A stretch of DNA of 64,000 bases from an uncultured Clostridia bacterium (GTDB taxonomy: Bacteria; Bacillota; Clostridia; TANB77; CAG-465): positions 29,434 through 93,433 of the forward strand of contig CARYZD010000008.1 in the NCBI GenBank assembly GCA_949106495.1, written 5' to 3'. The notes under the pieces are model-generated. The model was given only the letters and a program-made list of their open reading frames with translations, made no database searches and had not been told where the DNA came from. Both the position numbers and the translations under genes were made by a program. Positions 35,207-43,686 of this stretch are shown piece by piece; within the stretch, counting starts at the first letter, position 1, and every line of letters starts with the position of its first letter.

Positions 35207-35241
35207 AAAAAAAGAGTAAATTTTAAAATTCACTCTTTTTT
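35207..35241 (-). terminator. Terminator of the rpmH-to-rsmG operon
   Basis: On the minus strand AAAAAGAGTGAATTTT pairs with AAAATTTACTCTTTTT with one wobble, followed by more T residues. It isolates parAB from rsmG. Confidence 0.8.
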
Positions 35242-35301
35242 GATAATTTGTTTAACTTTATTAATATTTAGATAACTTTCTAATTATATAAAAACTAGTA
35301 T

Positions 35302-36027
35302 TTACAATGGTTTCTTCTTTATTTGACCATAATTTCTAGGGTATTTTTGAGGTGTATTTCCTATTTTATTTATTTTTAAAATACTTCTATTATATTCTTC
35401 ATTATTAATCATATAATTATAGTTAAATCTATCTACTATTTTTAATTTTAAAGTATTTAATGCATTAGATGATAATTTTACTTCATCTTCTACATTATCT
35501 CCTTTCATAACAATACATTTTCCATTTACTTTTATAAATGGACTAGTATATTCTAAAAGTACTGGTAATTGTGCTACAGCCCTTGATACACTAGCATCAA
35601 ACTGTTCTTTATATTCTTCTTTTCTTGCTACTTCTTCTGCTCTACCATGAATTATTTCAACATTATCTAGTTTTAATGTATTTACTACTTCTTGTAAAAA
35701 AATTAATCTTTTGTTTAAAGCATCAAGTAATGTAAATTTCTTATCTTTATAATAGATTGCTAGAACCATACCAGGGAAACCTGCTCCAGTTCCAACATCT
35801 ATAATTTTTTCTTCATCTTTAATTACTTTGGTACATTCCAAGCAATCAACAAAATGCTTTATAATTATCTCATATTCATCTGTAATTGCCGTTAAATTCA
35901 TTTTTTCGTTCCATTCAAGTAGTAGTGTTTTATACATTTCAAGGTTATTTGCTTGCTCTTCAGTAATATCTACATTTTGATTTTTGCATTCTTTACATAA
36001 TAGTTCTATAAATTCGTTATTTTTCAT
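35302..36027 (-). CDS. rsmG: 16S rRNA (guanine527-N7)-methyltransferase RsmG (GidB)
   Basis: This 241-residue SAM-dependent methyltransferase carries IIDVGTGAGFPGMVLAI (about residues 75-91) as the cofactor loop, and the LLEWNEKMNLTAI opening and SRAVAQLPVLLEY segment of RsmG. It modifies G527 of 16S rRNA, and loss gives low-level streptomycin resistance. It is the last gene of the mnmE-mnmG-rsmG group, 15 bases after mnmG. AAAGGAG precedes the ATG. Confidence 0.94.
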   Translation of the reverse strand: MKNNEFIELLCKECKNQNVDITEEQANNLEMYKTLLLEWNEKMNLTAITDEYEIIIKHFVDCLECTKVIKDEEKIIDVGTGAGFPGMVLAIYYKDKKFTLLDALNKRLIFLQEVVNTLKLDNVEIIHGRAEEVARKEEYKEQFDASVSRAVAQLPVLLEYTSPFIKVNGKCIVMKGDNVEDEVKLSSNALNTLKLKIVDRFNYNYMINNEEYNRSILKINKIGNTPQKYPRNYGQIKKKPL

Positions 36028-36042
36028 GTGAAAACTCCTTTA

Positions 36043-37944
36043 TTATTTTATATTATTTTGGTTTATATATATAAGTAAAACAGATATATCTGCAGGAGAT
36101 ACACCAGATATTCTAGAAGCTTGGCCAACAGATAAAGGTTTTTGTTTATTTAGTTTCTGTCTAGCTTCTAAACATAATCCTTTAATTTCATTATAATCTA
36201 TATCTGGACTTAGTTTTTTACTTTCTAATTGTTTAAATTCATCTATTTGCTCTTGTTGTAATTTAATATATCCTTCATACTTTATTTGTATTTCAGCTTC
36301 TTCTGCTACACTTCTAGGTAGTTCTTTTCTTTTCTTATCTATTGGAGCTAAATTATCATAAGACAATTCACTTCTTTTTATTAAATCTGCAAGTTTACAT
36401 CCTGTACTAAGTTTAGATGAGTTAAGAGATTCTAAAAGACTATTTGTCTCATCACTAGGTCTTACAGCTGTAGCTCTTATACGCTCTACTTCTCTTCTTA
36501 TACTATCTTTCTTTTCTAAGAATTTATTATATTTTTCTTCAGTTACAAGACCAACTTTATATCCCTTTTCTGTAAGTCTTAAATCTGCATTATCTTGTCT
36601 TAAAGCAAGTCTATATTCAGCACGAGATGTCATCATTCTGTATGGTTCATTAGTTCCTTTTGTAACTAAATCATCTATTAAAACACCTATATATGCTTCA
36701 GATCTATCAAGAATTAATGGTTCTCTATTATCTATTTTTAAAGATGCATTAATACCTGCAATAAGTCCTTGTGCAGCTGCTTCTTCATATCCAGATGAAC
36801 CGTTAACTTGTCCTGCAAAGAATAATCCTTCAATTCCTTTATATTCAAGACTAAGTTTAAGATTTGTTGAATCTATACAGTCATATTCAATAGCATATGC
36901 GGGTCTCATCATTTTAGCATTTTCAAGTCCTGGAACTGTTCTATACATTTGAATTTGAACTTCTTCTGGTAAAGATGAAGACATACCTTGTATATACATT
37001 TCTGAAGTCTTTTCTCCTAGAGGCTCTATAAATAATTGATGCCTTTCTTTATCTGCAAATCTTACAACTTTATCTTCAATTGAAGGACAATATCTAGGTC
37101 CTGTAGATTTAAGTTTCATATCTTTATTTGCTGTATAAATTGGTGACCTATCTAAGTTTGCTCTAATTATTTTATGTGTTTCTTCATTTGTATAGGTTAA
37201 ATAACAAGAAACTTGATTCTTATTTAGAATTTCTTCTTTTCCTTCATTATCAAAAGAAAAAGGTGTAATTTCTTTATCTCCAAATTGTTCTTCCATCTTA
37301 GAAAAATCAATAGTTTTAGCATTAATTCTTGCTGGAGTACCAGTTTTAAATCTTCTAAGTTCTACACCTATATCTAGTAAGCTTTGAGATAAATCATTTG
37401 CTGGAAATACACCGTCTGGACCGCTTTCATATGCCACTTCTCCTATTATTACTTTTCCTTTTAAGTATGTACCTGTTGCAACTACAATAGATTTTGTCTT
37501 AAATGTAGCTCCTATCTTAGTTTTTACACCTACAACTTTACCATCTTCAACAAGAATTTTAACGATTTCTGCTTGGTAAACATCTAAGTTTTCTTGTTGT
37601 TCCATAGTTTTTTTCATTTCAATATGATACATTCTTCTATCAGATTGAACTCTTAAAGAATGTACAGCTGGTCCTTTTGAAGTGTTTAACATTTTAGATT
37701 GGAGAAATGTTTTATCTGCATTTTTAGCCATTTCTCCACCTAATGCATCTATTTCTCTTACTAAATGTCCTTTTGAAGTACCTCCAATACTAGGATTACA
37801 AGGCATATTTGCAAGAGTATCTAAATTAATTACAAAAGCTGCTGTTTTCTTTCCAATACGTGCTGATGCAAGAGCTGCTTCACAGCCAGCATGTCCAGCT
37901 CCTATAACCACTACATCATATTCTCCTAAACAATATTCGCTCAT
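36043..37944 (-). CDS. mnmG: tRNA uridine-34 carboxymethylaminomethyl synthesis enzyme MnmG (GidA)
   Basis: This 633-residue protein has an N-terminal FAD fold VVVIGAGHAGCEAALASARI, the conserved ANMPCNPSIGGTSKGHL and TGTYLKGKV blocks and the C-terminal GVSPADISVLLIY. With MnmE it installs the cmnm5 group at U34 of several tRNAs. Its full length matches the family. It is 11 bases from mnmE and in the same operon. AAAGGAGG precedes the ATG. Confidence 0.96.
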   Translation of the reverse strand: MSEYCLGEYDVVVIGAGHAGCEAALASARIGKKTAAFVINLDTLANMPCNPSIGGTSKGHLVREIDALGGEMAKNADKTFLQSKMLNTSKGPAVHSLRVQSDRRMYHIEMKKTMEQQENLDVYQAEIVKILVEDGKVVGVKTKIGATFKTKSIVVATGTYLKGKVIIGEVAYESGPDGVFPANDLSQSLLDIGVELRRFKTGTPARINAKTIDFSKMEEQFGDKEITPFSFDNEGKEEILNKNQVSCYLTYTNEETHKIIRANLDRSPIYTANKDMKLKSTGPRYCPSIEDKVVRFADKERHQLFIEPLGEKTSEMYIQGMSSSLPEEVQIQMYRTVPGLENAKMMRPAYAIEYDCIDSTNLKLSLEYKGIEGLFFAGQVNGSSGYEEAAAQGLIAGINASLKIDNREPLILDRSEAYIGVLIDDLVTKGTNEPYRMMTSRAEYRLALRQDNADLRLTEKGYKVGLVTEEKYNKFLEKKDSIRREVERIRATAVRPSDETNSLLESLNSSKLSTGCKLADLIKRSELSYDNLAPIDKKRKELPRSVAEEAEIQIKYEGYIKLQQEQIDEFKQLESKKLSPDIDYNEIKGLCLEARQKLNKQKPLSVGQASRISGVSPADISVLLIYINQNNIK

Positions 37945-37955
37945 TTTGTCCTCCT

Positions 37956-39329
37956 TTACTTTCCTAAACAGAATTTCTCAAATATTTTGGCAATAATATC
38001 TTGAGTAACATCTGCTCCAATTATTTCGCCAAGAGTTTTAGTACTCTTTTTAACATATATTGATACGATATCTATTGGTTGTCCCATAGATATTTCATTT
38101 TTAGCATCTTTTAAATATTCAATTGATTTTTTGAGTAAATCTTTATGTCTTTCATTTGTTATAATTAATTCATGTGAATAATCTAAATCTGATGAATCAA
38201 ATAAATTAATTATTTCATTTTTTAAATCTTCTATACCTGTATTCTCTTGAACAGAAATGCAAATTGGTTTTCTAATACCTTTTTTAACTAATTCGTCCAT
38301 ATTAGCCGCTAAAATCGATTTTTCTGTTACATCCATCTTATTTATCACCGTAATGTATTTAAGTCCTTTATTTTGGATTTTAGAGAGTATTTCAAAATCT
38401 TCTGAACTAACTCCATCTTGTCCATTAATTAAATATAAAACTAAATCCATTTCTTCTAATATTTTTAGACTTTTTTCTACACCTATCTTCTCAATAATAT
38501 CATCTGTATCTCTTATTCCTGCAGTATCTGATATATTTAAAACAATATTACCTAAGTTAATTGTTTCTTCTACAATATCTCTTGTAGTACCTGGAATATT
38601 AGTAACAATAGCTTTTTCATAATTTGCAAGTTTATTTAAAAGTGATGATTTCCCAACATTTGGCTTTCCAAGAATTGCTACATTTACACCATTTTTAATG
38701 TATTTACCATGTTCGTATGTATCAACAATATGTTGAATTTGTGCTATTTTATTATCTAATAATGCTATAATACTAGTTGGTTCAACTTCATCATAATCGT
38801 ATTCTGGATAGTCTACACTAACCTCAATTTGAGCCATAAGTTCAACTAGTTCTTCGCGAAGTTCTTTAATTTTTTTAGACAAATCCCCTTCCATATTTTT
38901 AGCTGCAATACGGCTTTCTGTCTTTGTTTTAGCATTAATTAGATTTATTACTGCTTCTGCTTGAGATAAATCCATTTTACCATTTAAAAATGCCCTTTTA
39001 GAAAATTCTCCTGGTTCTGCAAGTATAGCACCATTTTCTAGAACAATTTCAAGTATTTCTTTAGTTATTTGATTTCCTCCATGACAATTAATTTCGCAAA
39101 CATCTTCACCAGTAAATGAATGAGGAGCTTTAAAATATGATACTAAAACATTATCTAAAACGTCGTCATTATCTATTATTTTCCCATAAATTATGTGGTT
39201 AGGTTCTAGTTTTGAACTAGATTTAAATATTTTATTAATTATATTTAAGCTATCTTTTCCACTTATTCTAATAATACTAATACCACTATTAGATAAGGCT
39301 GTTCCAATAGCTGCTATTGTTGTAGACAT
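37956..39329 (-). CDS. mnmE: tRNA modification GTPase MnmE (TrmE)
   Basis: This 457-residue protein has an N-terminal tetrahydrofolate-binding domain (MSTTIAAIGTALSNSGISII), an inserted GTPase domain (GKPNVGKSSLLNKL, DTAGIRDT, NKMD) and the essential C-terminal FCLGK with its catalytic Cys. It is the partner of MnmG. A structured, partly palindromic leader (39353-39449) lies between it and the preceding small ORF, then AGGAGG and the ATG. Confidence 0.96.
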   Translation of the reverse strand: MSTTIAAIGTALSNSGISIIRISGKDSLNIINKIFKSSSKLEPNHIIYGKIIDNDDVLDNVLVSYFKAPHSFTGEDVCEINCHGGNQITKEILEIVLENGAILAEPGEFSKRAFLNGKMDLSQAEAVINLINAKTKTESRIAAKNMEGDLSKKIKELREELVELMAQIEVSVDYPEYDYDEVEPTSIIALLDNKIAQIQHIVDTYEHGKYIKNGVNVAILGKPNVGKSSLLNKLANYEKAIVTNIPGTTRDIVEETINLGNIVLNISDTAGIRDTDDIIEKIGVEKSLKILEEMDLVLYLINGQDGVSSEDFEILSKIQNKGLKYITVINKMDVTEKSILAANMDELVKKGIRKPICISVQENTGIEDLKNEIINLFDSSDLDYSHELIITNERHKDLLKKSIEYLKDAKNEISMGQPIDIVSIYVKKSTKTLGEIIGADVTQDIIAKIFEKFCLGK

Positions 39330-39352
39330 AATTTTACCTCCTAATACTCAAA

Positions 39353-39449
39353 AGAACTCAGTGCGTAGAATAATGCATAAAATTATACACTTTTTTCTAC
39401 ATCACTGAGTTCTATTTAACTTTCACCTAAATAGAATGGTGATTTATAT
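39353..39449 (-). promoter_or_regulatory. Structured leader upstream of mnmE
   Basis: A 61-base hairpin has arms AGAACTCAGTG (39353-39363) and CACTGAGTTCT (39403-39413), extended inside by GTAGAA/TTCTAC. It is preceded on the mRNA by a TCTATTTA/TAAATAGA hairpin (39411-39435) and a TCACC/GGTGA pair that compete with it. TTTTG follows the large stem, so it could act as an attenuator or processing site. Confidence 0.55.
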
Positions 39450-39454
39450 ACTTT

Positions 39455-39601
39455 TTAATCTATCCCAATATCGTCTCTTTCAATTGTTTGTCCTTTTCCA
39501 GCATCATTTCCAGCCTCTTTTTTTAATTTATTTACAGGCCAGTTTTCAATTGGATCATTTCTTGATTTTAAATCATCAACAAATTGCTCTTTTTCATCCA
39601 T
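39455..39601 (-). CDS. Small hypothetical acidic protein in the rpmH-mnm operon
   Basis: This is a 48-codon frame from the ATG at 39599-39601 (GGGAGG 7-8 bases upstream) to TAA at 39455-39457. An ATG two codons earlier would give 50 residues but is too close to the ribosome site. The protein is hydrophilic and charged (EKEQFVDDLKSRND, then GQTIERDDIGID) with one Trp. It lies between jag and mnmE on the same strand. No family is recognised. Confidence 0.6.
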   Translation of the reverse strand: MDEKEQFVDDLKSRNDPIENWPVNKLKKEAGNDAGKGQTIERDDIGID

Positions 39602-39623
39602 ATTCATACCTCCCTAAAAGATT

Positions 39624-40286
39624 TTATCTATATTGATATTTTCTTTTAATAACAACTCTTCTTCTAGGCTCTTCACCAATAGATTCTGTTTCTACATCTT
39701 TTCTATCAGCTAGTTCTCTATGAATTATTAGTCTTTCGTATGCAGACATTGGTTCAAGCTTAATTGGTCTTCTAAATTTAACACAATTTGAAGCCATTTT
39801 ATTAGCTAATCTTCTTAATTTTTCTTCTTTTTTCTTCTTATAATCATTAATTTCTACAAATACTTTAGCGTATTCTTCATCTTCTCTTTGAAGCATTGAA
39901 TTAATTAAAGATTGGAAAGCTTCAATTGTTTTTCCTTTATAACCAATTAAATGTGCCATATTATCGCCAGTTATAACAAGATTCATTTGATTTCCATCTT
40001 TTTCTATAGTGTATGAAACATCTTCGTTTGTAATATCAAAAATATTTTTTAGAATTTCTTCTAATTTTTCTTCTGTTTTTTGTGCTTGTTCATCACTAAT
40101 TTTCTTATCTACTGTAAGTCTTACTTTTGCAAGTTTAGCAGATAAAATCCCTAAAACTCCACCATTTGAAGGCTCTTCAAGAATTTCAATTTTAACATCA
40201 TCTCTAGAAACTTTTAATTCCTCTAAACCTTTTCTAATAGCTTCTTCTACTGTTTTTCCAATTTGTTCTGTTACTTTTTTAGTCAT
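39624..40286 (-). CDS. jag: RNA-binding protein Jag (KhpB/EloR)
   Basis: This 220-residue protein has an N-terminal Jag domain (TKKVTEQIGKTVEEAI), a KH-II domain (with NLVITGDNMAHLIGYKGKTI) and a C-terminal R3H domain (about 160-215, with RPIKLEPMSAYERLIIHREL). It is an RNA-binding regulator linked to cell elongation in other Bacillota. I use the ATG at 40284-40286, with AAAGGGTGAG upstream. The GTG three codons before lies in that site. It overlaps yidC by 8 bases. Confidence 0.93.
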   Translation of the reverse strand: MTKKVTEQIGKTVEEAIRKGLEELKVSRDDVKIEILEEPSNGGVLGILSAKLAKVRLTVDKKISDEQAQKTEEKLEEILKNIFDITNEDVSYTIEKDGNQMNLVITGDNMAHLIGYKGKTIEAFQSLINSMLQREDEEYAKVFVEINDYKKKKEEKLRRLANKMASNCVKFRRPIKLEPMSAYERLIIHRELADRKDVETESIGEEPRRRVVIKRKYQYR

Positions 40287-41163
40287 TATTCTCACCCTTT
40301 CCTAGGAATAATACTTTATTTTTCTTTTCTTTTTTATTGTCTTTTTTTTCATCTTTATCTTCCATTAATTTATCTATTAATAATTGTTGTCCAATACCTA
40401 ATATACTTCCAAATAAATAGTAAACACCAAGCGCTAAAGGCCATGTGTAAGCTATATATGTAGATAATAAAGGCATCATAATGTTCATAGATTTTTGCAT
40501 TTCAGCTTGATCTTCAGTCATTGTTTTTTTAGACTTTCTCATAGTTATTTGATTGCTTAATATTGAAAAAAGTAATGTAAGTACTGGTATTACTAGACAC
40601 CATTTACTTACTTTTTTAGTTTCATCTTTAGAAAATGCATCTTTTGGTGTATCTCCTAAATTAATTTTACTTCCAACATTCATATCTAGTAGATTATATT
40701 CTTTAGCTATACTTATTTCATAAGCTTTAGCAACTTTTTCAGTTACTTCAGACTCTTCTACATTTAAGTATTGTGCTGTATAAAAATTAATTTGACCTTG
40801 GTCCATTTGTGCAATGTATGTTAATGGTTGTCTTACAACCCAAAACATTGCCAAAATGATAGGAATTTGAATAATTGGTAATAAACATCCAGCCATAGGA
40901 CTTATCTTATTATCCGCATATAACTTAGTTAATTCTTCATTAAGTTTAATTGGATTATCTTTATATTTTTCTCTAAGTTTTTTGTCTTCTGGCGCAATCT
41001 TTTGAATTCCTGCTGTTGATTTAAGCTGTTTAAGCATTAATGGGAAAAGGATTAACTTAGTTAATAAGGTAAATATTAATAAAGCTATTAAATAATTATG
41101 TTCTACAACATTATAGATAGCTCTAATAATACCACCTAAAATACCTGAAATAAAGTTGATCAT
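40279..41163 (-). CDS. yidC: Membrane protein insertase YidC/OxaA
   Basis: This 294-residue protein has five predicted membrane segments of the 60KD_IMP domain, with LLIFTLLTKLILFPLMLKQ and the MAGCLLPIIQIPIILAMFW core. A Lys-rich C-terminal tail is suited to ribosome contact. It inserts membrane proteins alone or with SecYEG. Unlike SpoIIIJ it has no lipobox Cys near the start. The ATG at 41161-41163 has GGGGG upstream; the TTG one codon earlier is not needed. Confidence 0.94.
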   Translation of the reverse strand: MINFISGILGGIIRAIYNVVEHNYLIALLIFTLLTKLILFPLMLKQLKSTAGIQKIAPEDKKLREKYKDNPIKLNEELTKLYADNKISPMAGCLLPIIQIPIILAMFWVVRQPLTYIAQMDQGQINFYTAQYLNVEESEVTEKVAKAYEISIAKEYNLLDMNVGSKINLGDTPKDAFSKDETKKVSKWCLVIPVLTLLFSILSNQITMRKSKKTMTEDQAEMQKSMNIMMPLLSTYIAYTWPLALGVYYLFGSILGIGQQLLIDKLMEDKDEKKDNKKEKKNKVLFLGKGENND

Positions 41164-41179
41164 CAATATCCCCCATTCA

Positions 41180-41419
41180 TTACTTTAGTAAATCCACTCC
41201 ACCTTTAGAAAATGGATTACATTTTAGTATTCTTATTATACCTAATAAACTACCTCTAATTATACCATATTTGTCAACCGCTTGCCTAGTGTATTCAGAA
41301 CATGTTGGATAGTATTTACAATGCTTACCCATATGTGATGAAATATGCTTTTGGTAAAATACTATAAACTTTACTAAAATTTTTCTAGGAAAAAGAACTA
41401 TTTTATTTATTTTATTCAT
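41180..41419 (-). CDS. yidD: Membrane protein insertion efficiency factor YidD
   Basis: This 79-residue protein has the family motif KYYPTCSEYTRQAVDKYG and GIIRILKCNPFSKGGVD, with an amphipathic basic N-terminus. It assists YidC-dependent insertion at the membrane. It overlaps rnpA by 8 bases and precedes yidC by 16, the standard gene order in bacteria. Confidence 0.94.
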   Translation of the reverse strand: MNKINKIVLFPRKILVKFIVFYQKHISSHMGKHCKYYPTCSEYTRQAVDKYGIIRGSLLGIIRILKCNPFSKGGVDLLK

Positions 41420-41771
41420 ATAAATTTAGCTCCTCAAAGCATTGTATTATGTCTTCTTTAATTACTTGAAAATTTACTTCTTTACCCAAAGTATCTTTTT
41501 TAAACATAATTATATAATTATGACCTTTCTTTAGTTTTTCTTCTTCTTGCTTATACACTTCTCTTGCTAATCTTTTTAATTTATTTCTTTGTACACTATT
41601 ACCATTTTTCTTAGATACACACACTGCAAAAAAATTCATACTATCTTCTTGTTCATTAGCAAATTTAGTTTTACAAGAATGTACTACAACATACTTCCCT
41701 CTAGAGTAATCTCCTTTTTTAAATATATATTTGAATACTTTATTATTTTTTATTCTAAGTGTATATTTCAT
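41412..41771 (-). CDS. rnpA: Ribonuclease P protein component
   Basis: This 119-residue basic protein opens MKYTLRIKNNKVFKYIFKKG and contains the RNR-like signature as VQRNKLKRLAREVYKQ (about 65-80). It is the protein cofactor of RNase P, needed for tRNA 5' maturation. I choose the ATG at 41769-41771 with GGGATGG upstream; the open frame extends to a TTG at 41789 within the leader. A terminator-like hairpin separates it from rpmH. Confidence 0.93.
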   Translation of the reverse strand: MKYTLRIKNNKVFKYIFKKGDYSRGKYVVVHSCKTKFANEQEDSMNFFAVCVSKKNGNSVQRNKLKRLAREVYKQEEEKLKKGHNYIIMFKKDTLGKEVNFQVIKEDIIQCFEELNLYE

Positions 41772-41797
41772 CTTTCCATCCCTTATCAATTAGAAAA

Positions 41798-41827
41798 AAG
41801 TGGATATGAAAAACCACATACCCACTT
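41798..41827 (-). terminator. Hairpin between rpmH and rnpA (attenuating terminator)
   Basis: On the minus strand AAGTGGGTATG (41827-41817) pairs with CATATCCACTT (41808-41798) with one wobble, then TTTTC. It probably lowers rnpA expression relative to rpmH. Confidence 0.7.
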
Positions 41828-41836
41828 GCATATTAA

Positions 41837-41971
41837 TTAAGCACAAAGTTCTTTTCTTCCTTTTGCTCTTCTTAATTTTAAAACTCTTCTTCCTGAAGCT
41901 GTTGCCATTCTTTTTCTAAATCCGTGTACTTTTTGTCTTTGTTTTGTTTTTGGTTGATATGTTCTTTTCAT
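41837..41971 (-). CDS. rpmH: 50S ribosomal protein bL34
   Basis: This 44-residue basic protein (MKRTYQPKTKQRQKVHGF start, then RKRMATASGRRVLKLRRAKG) is unmistakably L34. AGGAGG lies 10 bases before the ATG. It is the first gene of the long leftward operon through rsmG and has a consensus promoter about 110 bases upstream. The rpmH position next to oriC is the ancestral bacterial order. Confidence 0.97.
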   Translation of the reverse strand: MKRTYQPKTKQRQKVHGFRKRMATASGRRVLKLRRAKGRKELCA

Positions 41972-42081
41972 GCTACTACACCTCCTAAACAATGTATATA
42001 TATTAAATAATTTTCAACTCAAAAAAATAAATGCTAATTATTTAATAAATTAGTCATTTAAACATTTGTATAAGTGGAATC

Positions 42082-42110
42082 ATTATACACCATAATGTTT
42101 TTTTTGTCAA
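42082..42110 (-). promoter_or_regulatory. Promoter of the rpmH operon
   Basis: Consensus TTGACA (42110-42105) and TATAAT (42087-42082) with a 17-base spacer including a TG near -14. Confidence 0.85.
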
Positions 42111-43032
42111 CCCCTTTATTTTTATAATTAATCTTGTGAAAAGTCGTGAAAACTCAAAAAGTTATCCACAGTTTTTATGTATATTTGTAAATTACATATT
42201 TGACTATCCTTGACCATAAAAATTAGCTTTTACCTGTGGATAAGTTAAAACCATTATAAAAATATTATAAAAATCACTAAAAATACTACATAAAAATATA
42301 AGTTATCCACAGTTTTTATGTAAAGTGGCACACTAAGGAATTAATTTTGAAAAAAATTTTGCGAAATCTTTTTTTATAATAAAATTTTTCACAGCAAAAT
42401 TAAGCTATAATTCAGTATTTTCAAGTATTTTAAGTTTTCATAAAATGTATTAATATTTGTGAAAATTTATATAGTTATCCACAGTTTTTATGTATATTTT
42501 TATAAGATTTTTAGATGAAAAATCACAGTTATCCACAGGGGTGTGGATAAACCTGTGGATAACTTTTTAGTATTTAAACAATTTTCTAACAATTAATTTG
42601 TTTTTTACAAGTTTTTAAACTTTATTTATTTTAATATATTTAGAGTTAATTTTAATTTACATATTATAAAAAGTCAAAAATTTCTGTGAAAACTTTTTTT
42701 TGCGCAATCGACATAAAGTGATAACTTATGTCACTTTTAAAACATAAGTTTGAAACCGCAAATATGCTATAAATAAGTGTTTTTTGAAGATTAAGAACTT
42801 TTATTACACAAAAATTACAAAAAAATTGCCAAACTGTTAAAATCTGCATTTTAAAAAGTTATCCACAGGTAAACTGTGGATAACCTGTGGATAACTATGT
42901 GATAGAATTGTGAAAATGAAAAATTGTCGAAAAGTTATCAACAGGGGGTGTGGATAACTTGGCCACTTATCCACAAAGTTATCCACAGGGTGAACATACC
43001 TCAACATATTGAAAATAGTGGATTTTTAAAAG

Positions 43033-43100
43033 TTATCCACATTATCCACAGGCCCTACTACTACTACTATATAATAATATAAATAAATTATTTTATTTAT
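43033..43100 (+). other. Basal unwinding system: tandem DnaA boxes, GC bridge, DnaA-trio, AT-rich DUE
   Basis: Two abutting boxes (43033-43050) are followed by GGCCC, then five CTA repeats (43055-43069), then about 30 bases of pure A/T. This is the order known for the Bacillus subtilis origin, where DnaA on the boxes extends onto trios to open the helix. Confidence 0.88.
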
Positions 43101-43102
43101 TA

Positions 43103-43119
43103 ACGCGTACGCGCGCGTG
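43103..43119. repeat. Alternating purine-pyrimidine CG-rich tract at the DUE edge
   Basis: ACGCGTACGCGCGCGTG is 17 bases of strict purine-pyrimidine alternation with seven CpG-type steps, embedded in nearly pure A/T DNA. Such tracts favour left-handed Z-DNA under negative supercoiling. Confidence 0.8.
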
Positions 43120-43607
43120 AGAATAGCTTTAAAAAACAGGTTTACATTTTTAGAAAAAAATAAAAATATTTTTAATAAAAAAAATAACTAAAAATTTTTT
43201 TATATTTTTAAAAATTATTTTAATTGATAAAAAAGTTATCCACTTAATTCACAATTTTAAATGTTGATAATGTTAATAACTTTTTTATAAAAATATATAG
43301 ATTAAAAAAAAATTAAAATTAAATAGAAATTATTAACACTATACACATATTACACAGAACATAATGTGGATAAATTATAAATTATTTTTTTAATAAATAG
43401 TAATTATAAAATTAAAAAAATTATTCTATAAAATTAAACTTATTAAACTAAATATTATTTAAATTTATTTTTTAGTTATAAACAATTTAAAATAATATTT
43501 ATTACTTATAAACATTATTAACAATTTTTTATATATTAAATATTAAATTTTTATTTTATAATATTGTGGAAAATGTGGATAAAAAGATAATTAAAAATAT
43601 TTTATTA

Positions 43608-43636
43608 TTGATTTTTTGAATTTAATTTATTATAAT
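43608..43636 (+). promoter_or_regulatory. Promoter of dnaA
   Basis: TTGATT (43608-43613) and TATAAT (43631-43636) are separated by 17 bases. A DnaA box at 43574-43582 lies just upstream, allowing autoregulation. The sequence nearly repeats upstream of dnaN. Confidence 0.75.
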
Positions 43637-43686
43637 AAATACAGAATAAACGGAAGATAAAAATAATTTTGTAAAGGAGGGGGAAG

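Larger units (their letters stand above)
42121..43686. other. Chromosomal replication origin (oriC)
   Basis: The gene-free, roughly 20% GC stretch between rpmH and dnaA holds 17 exact TTATCCACA/TGTGGATAA DnaA boxes. Plus-strand boxes start at 42162, 42303, 42475, 42529, 42859, 42967, 42979, 43033 and 43042. Minus-strand boxes start at 42235, 42542, 42554, 42875, 42886, 42949, 43365 and 43574. Variants occur at 42935 and 43236. They form a left cluster (42.16-42.56 kb) and a dense right cluster (42.86-43.05 kb) next to the unwinding element. Confidence 0.95.

Noticed and set aside
42664..42849. A 61-codon minus-strand frame inside oriC
   Set aside because: It lies among origin elements with no ribosome site and has low-complexity composition.
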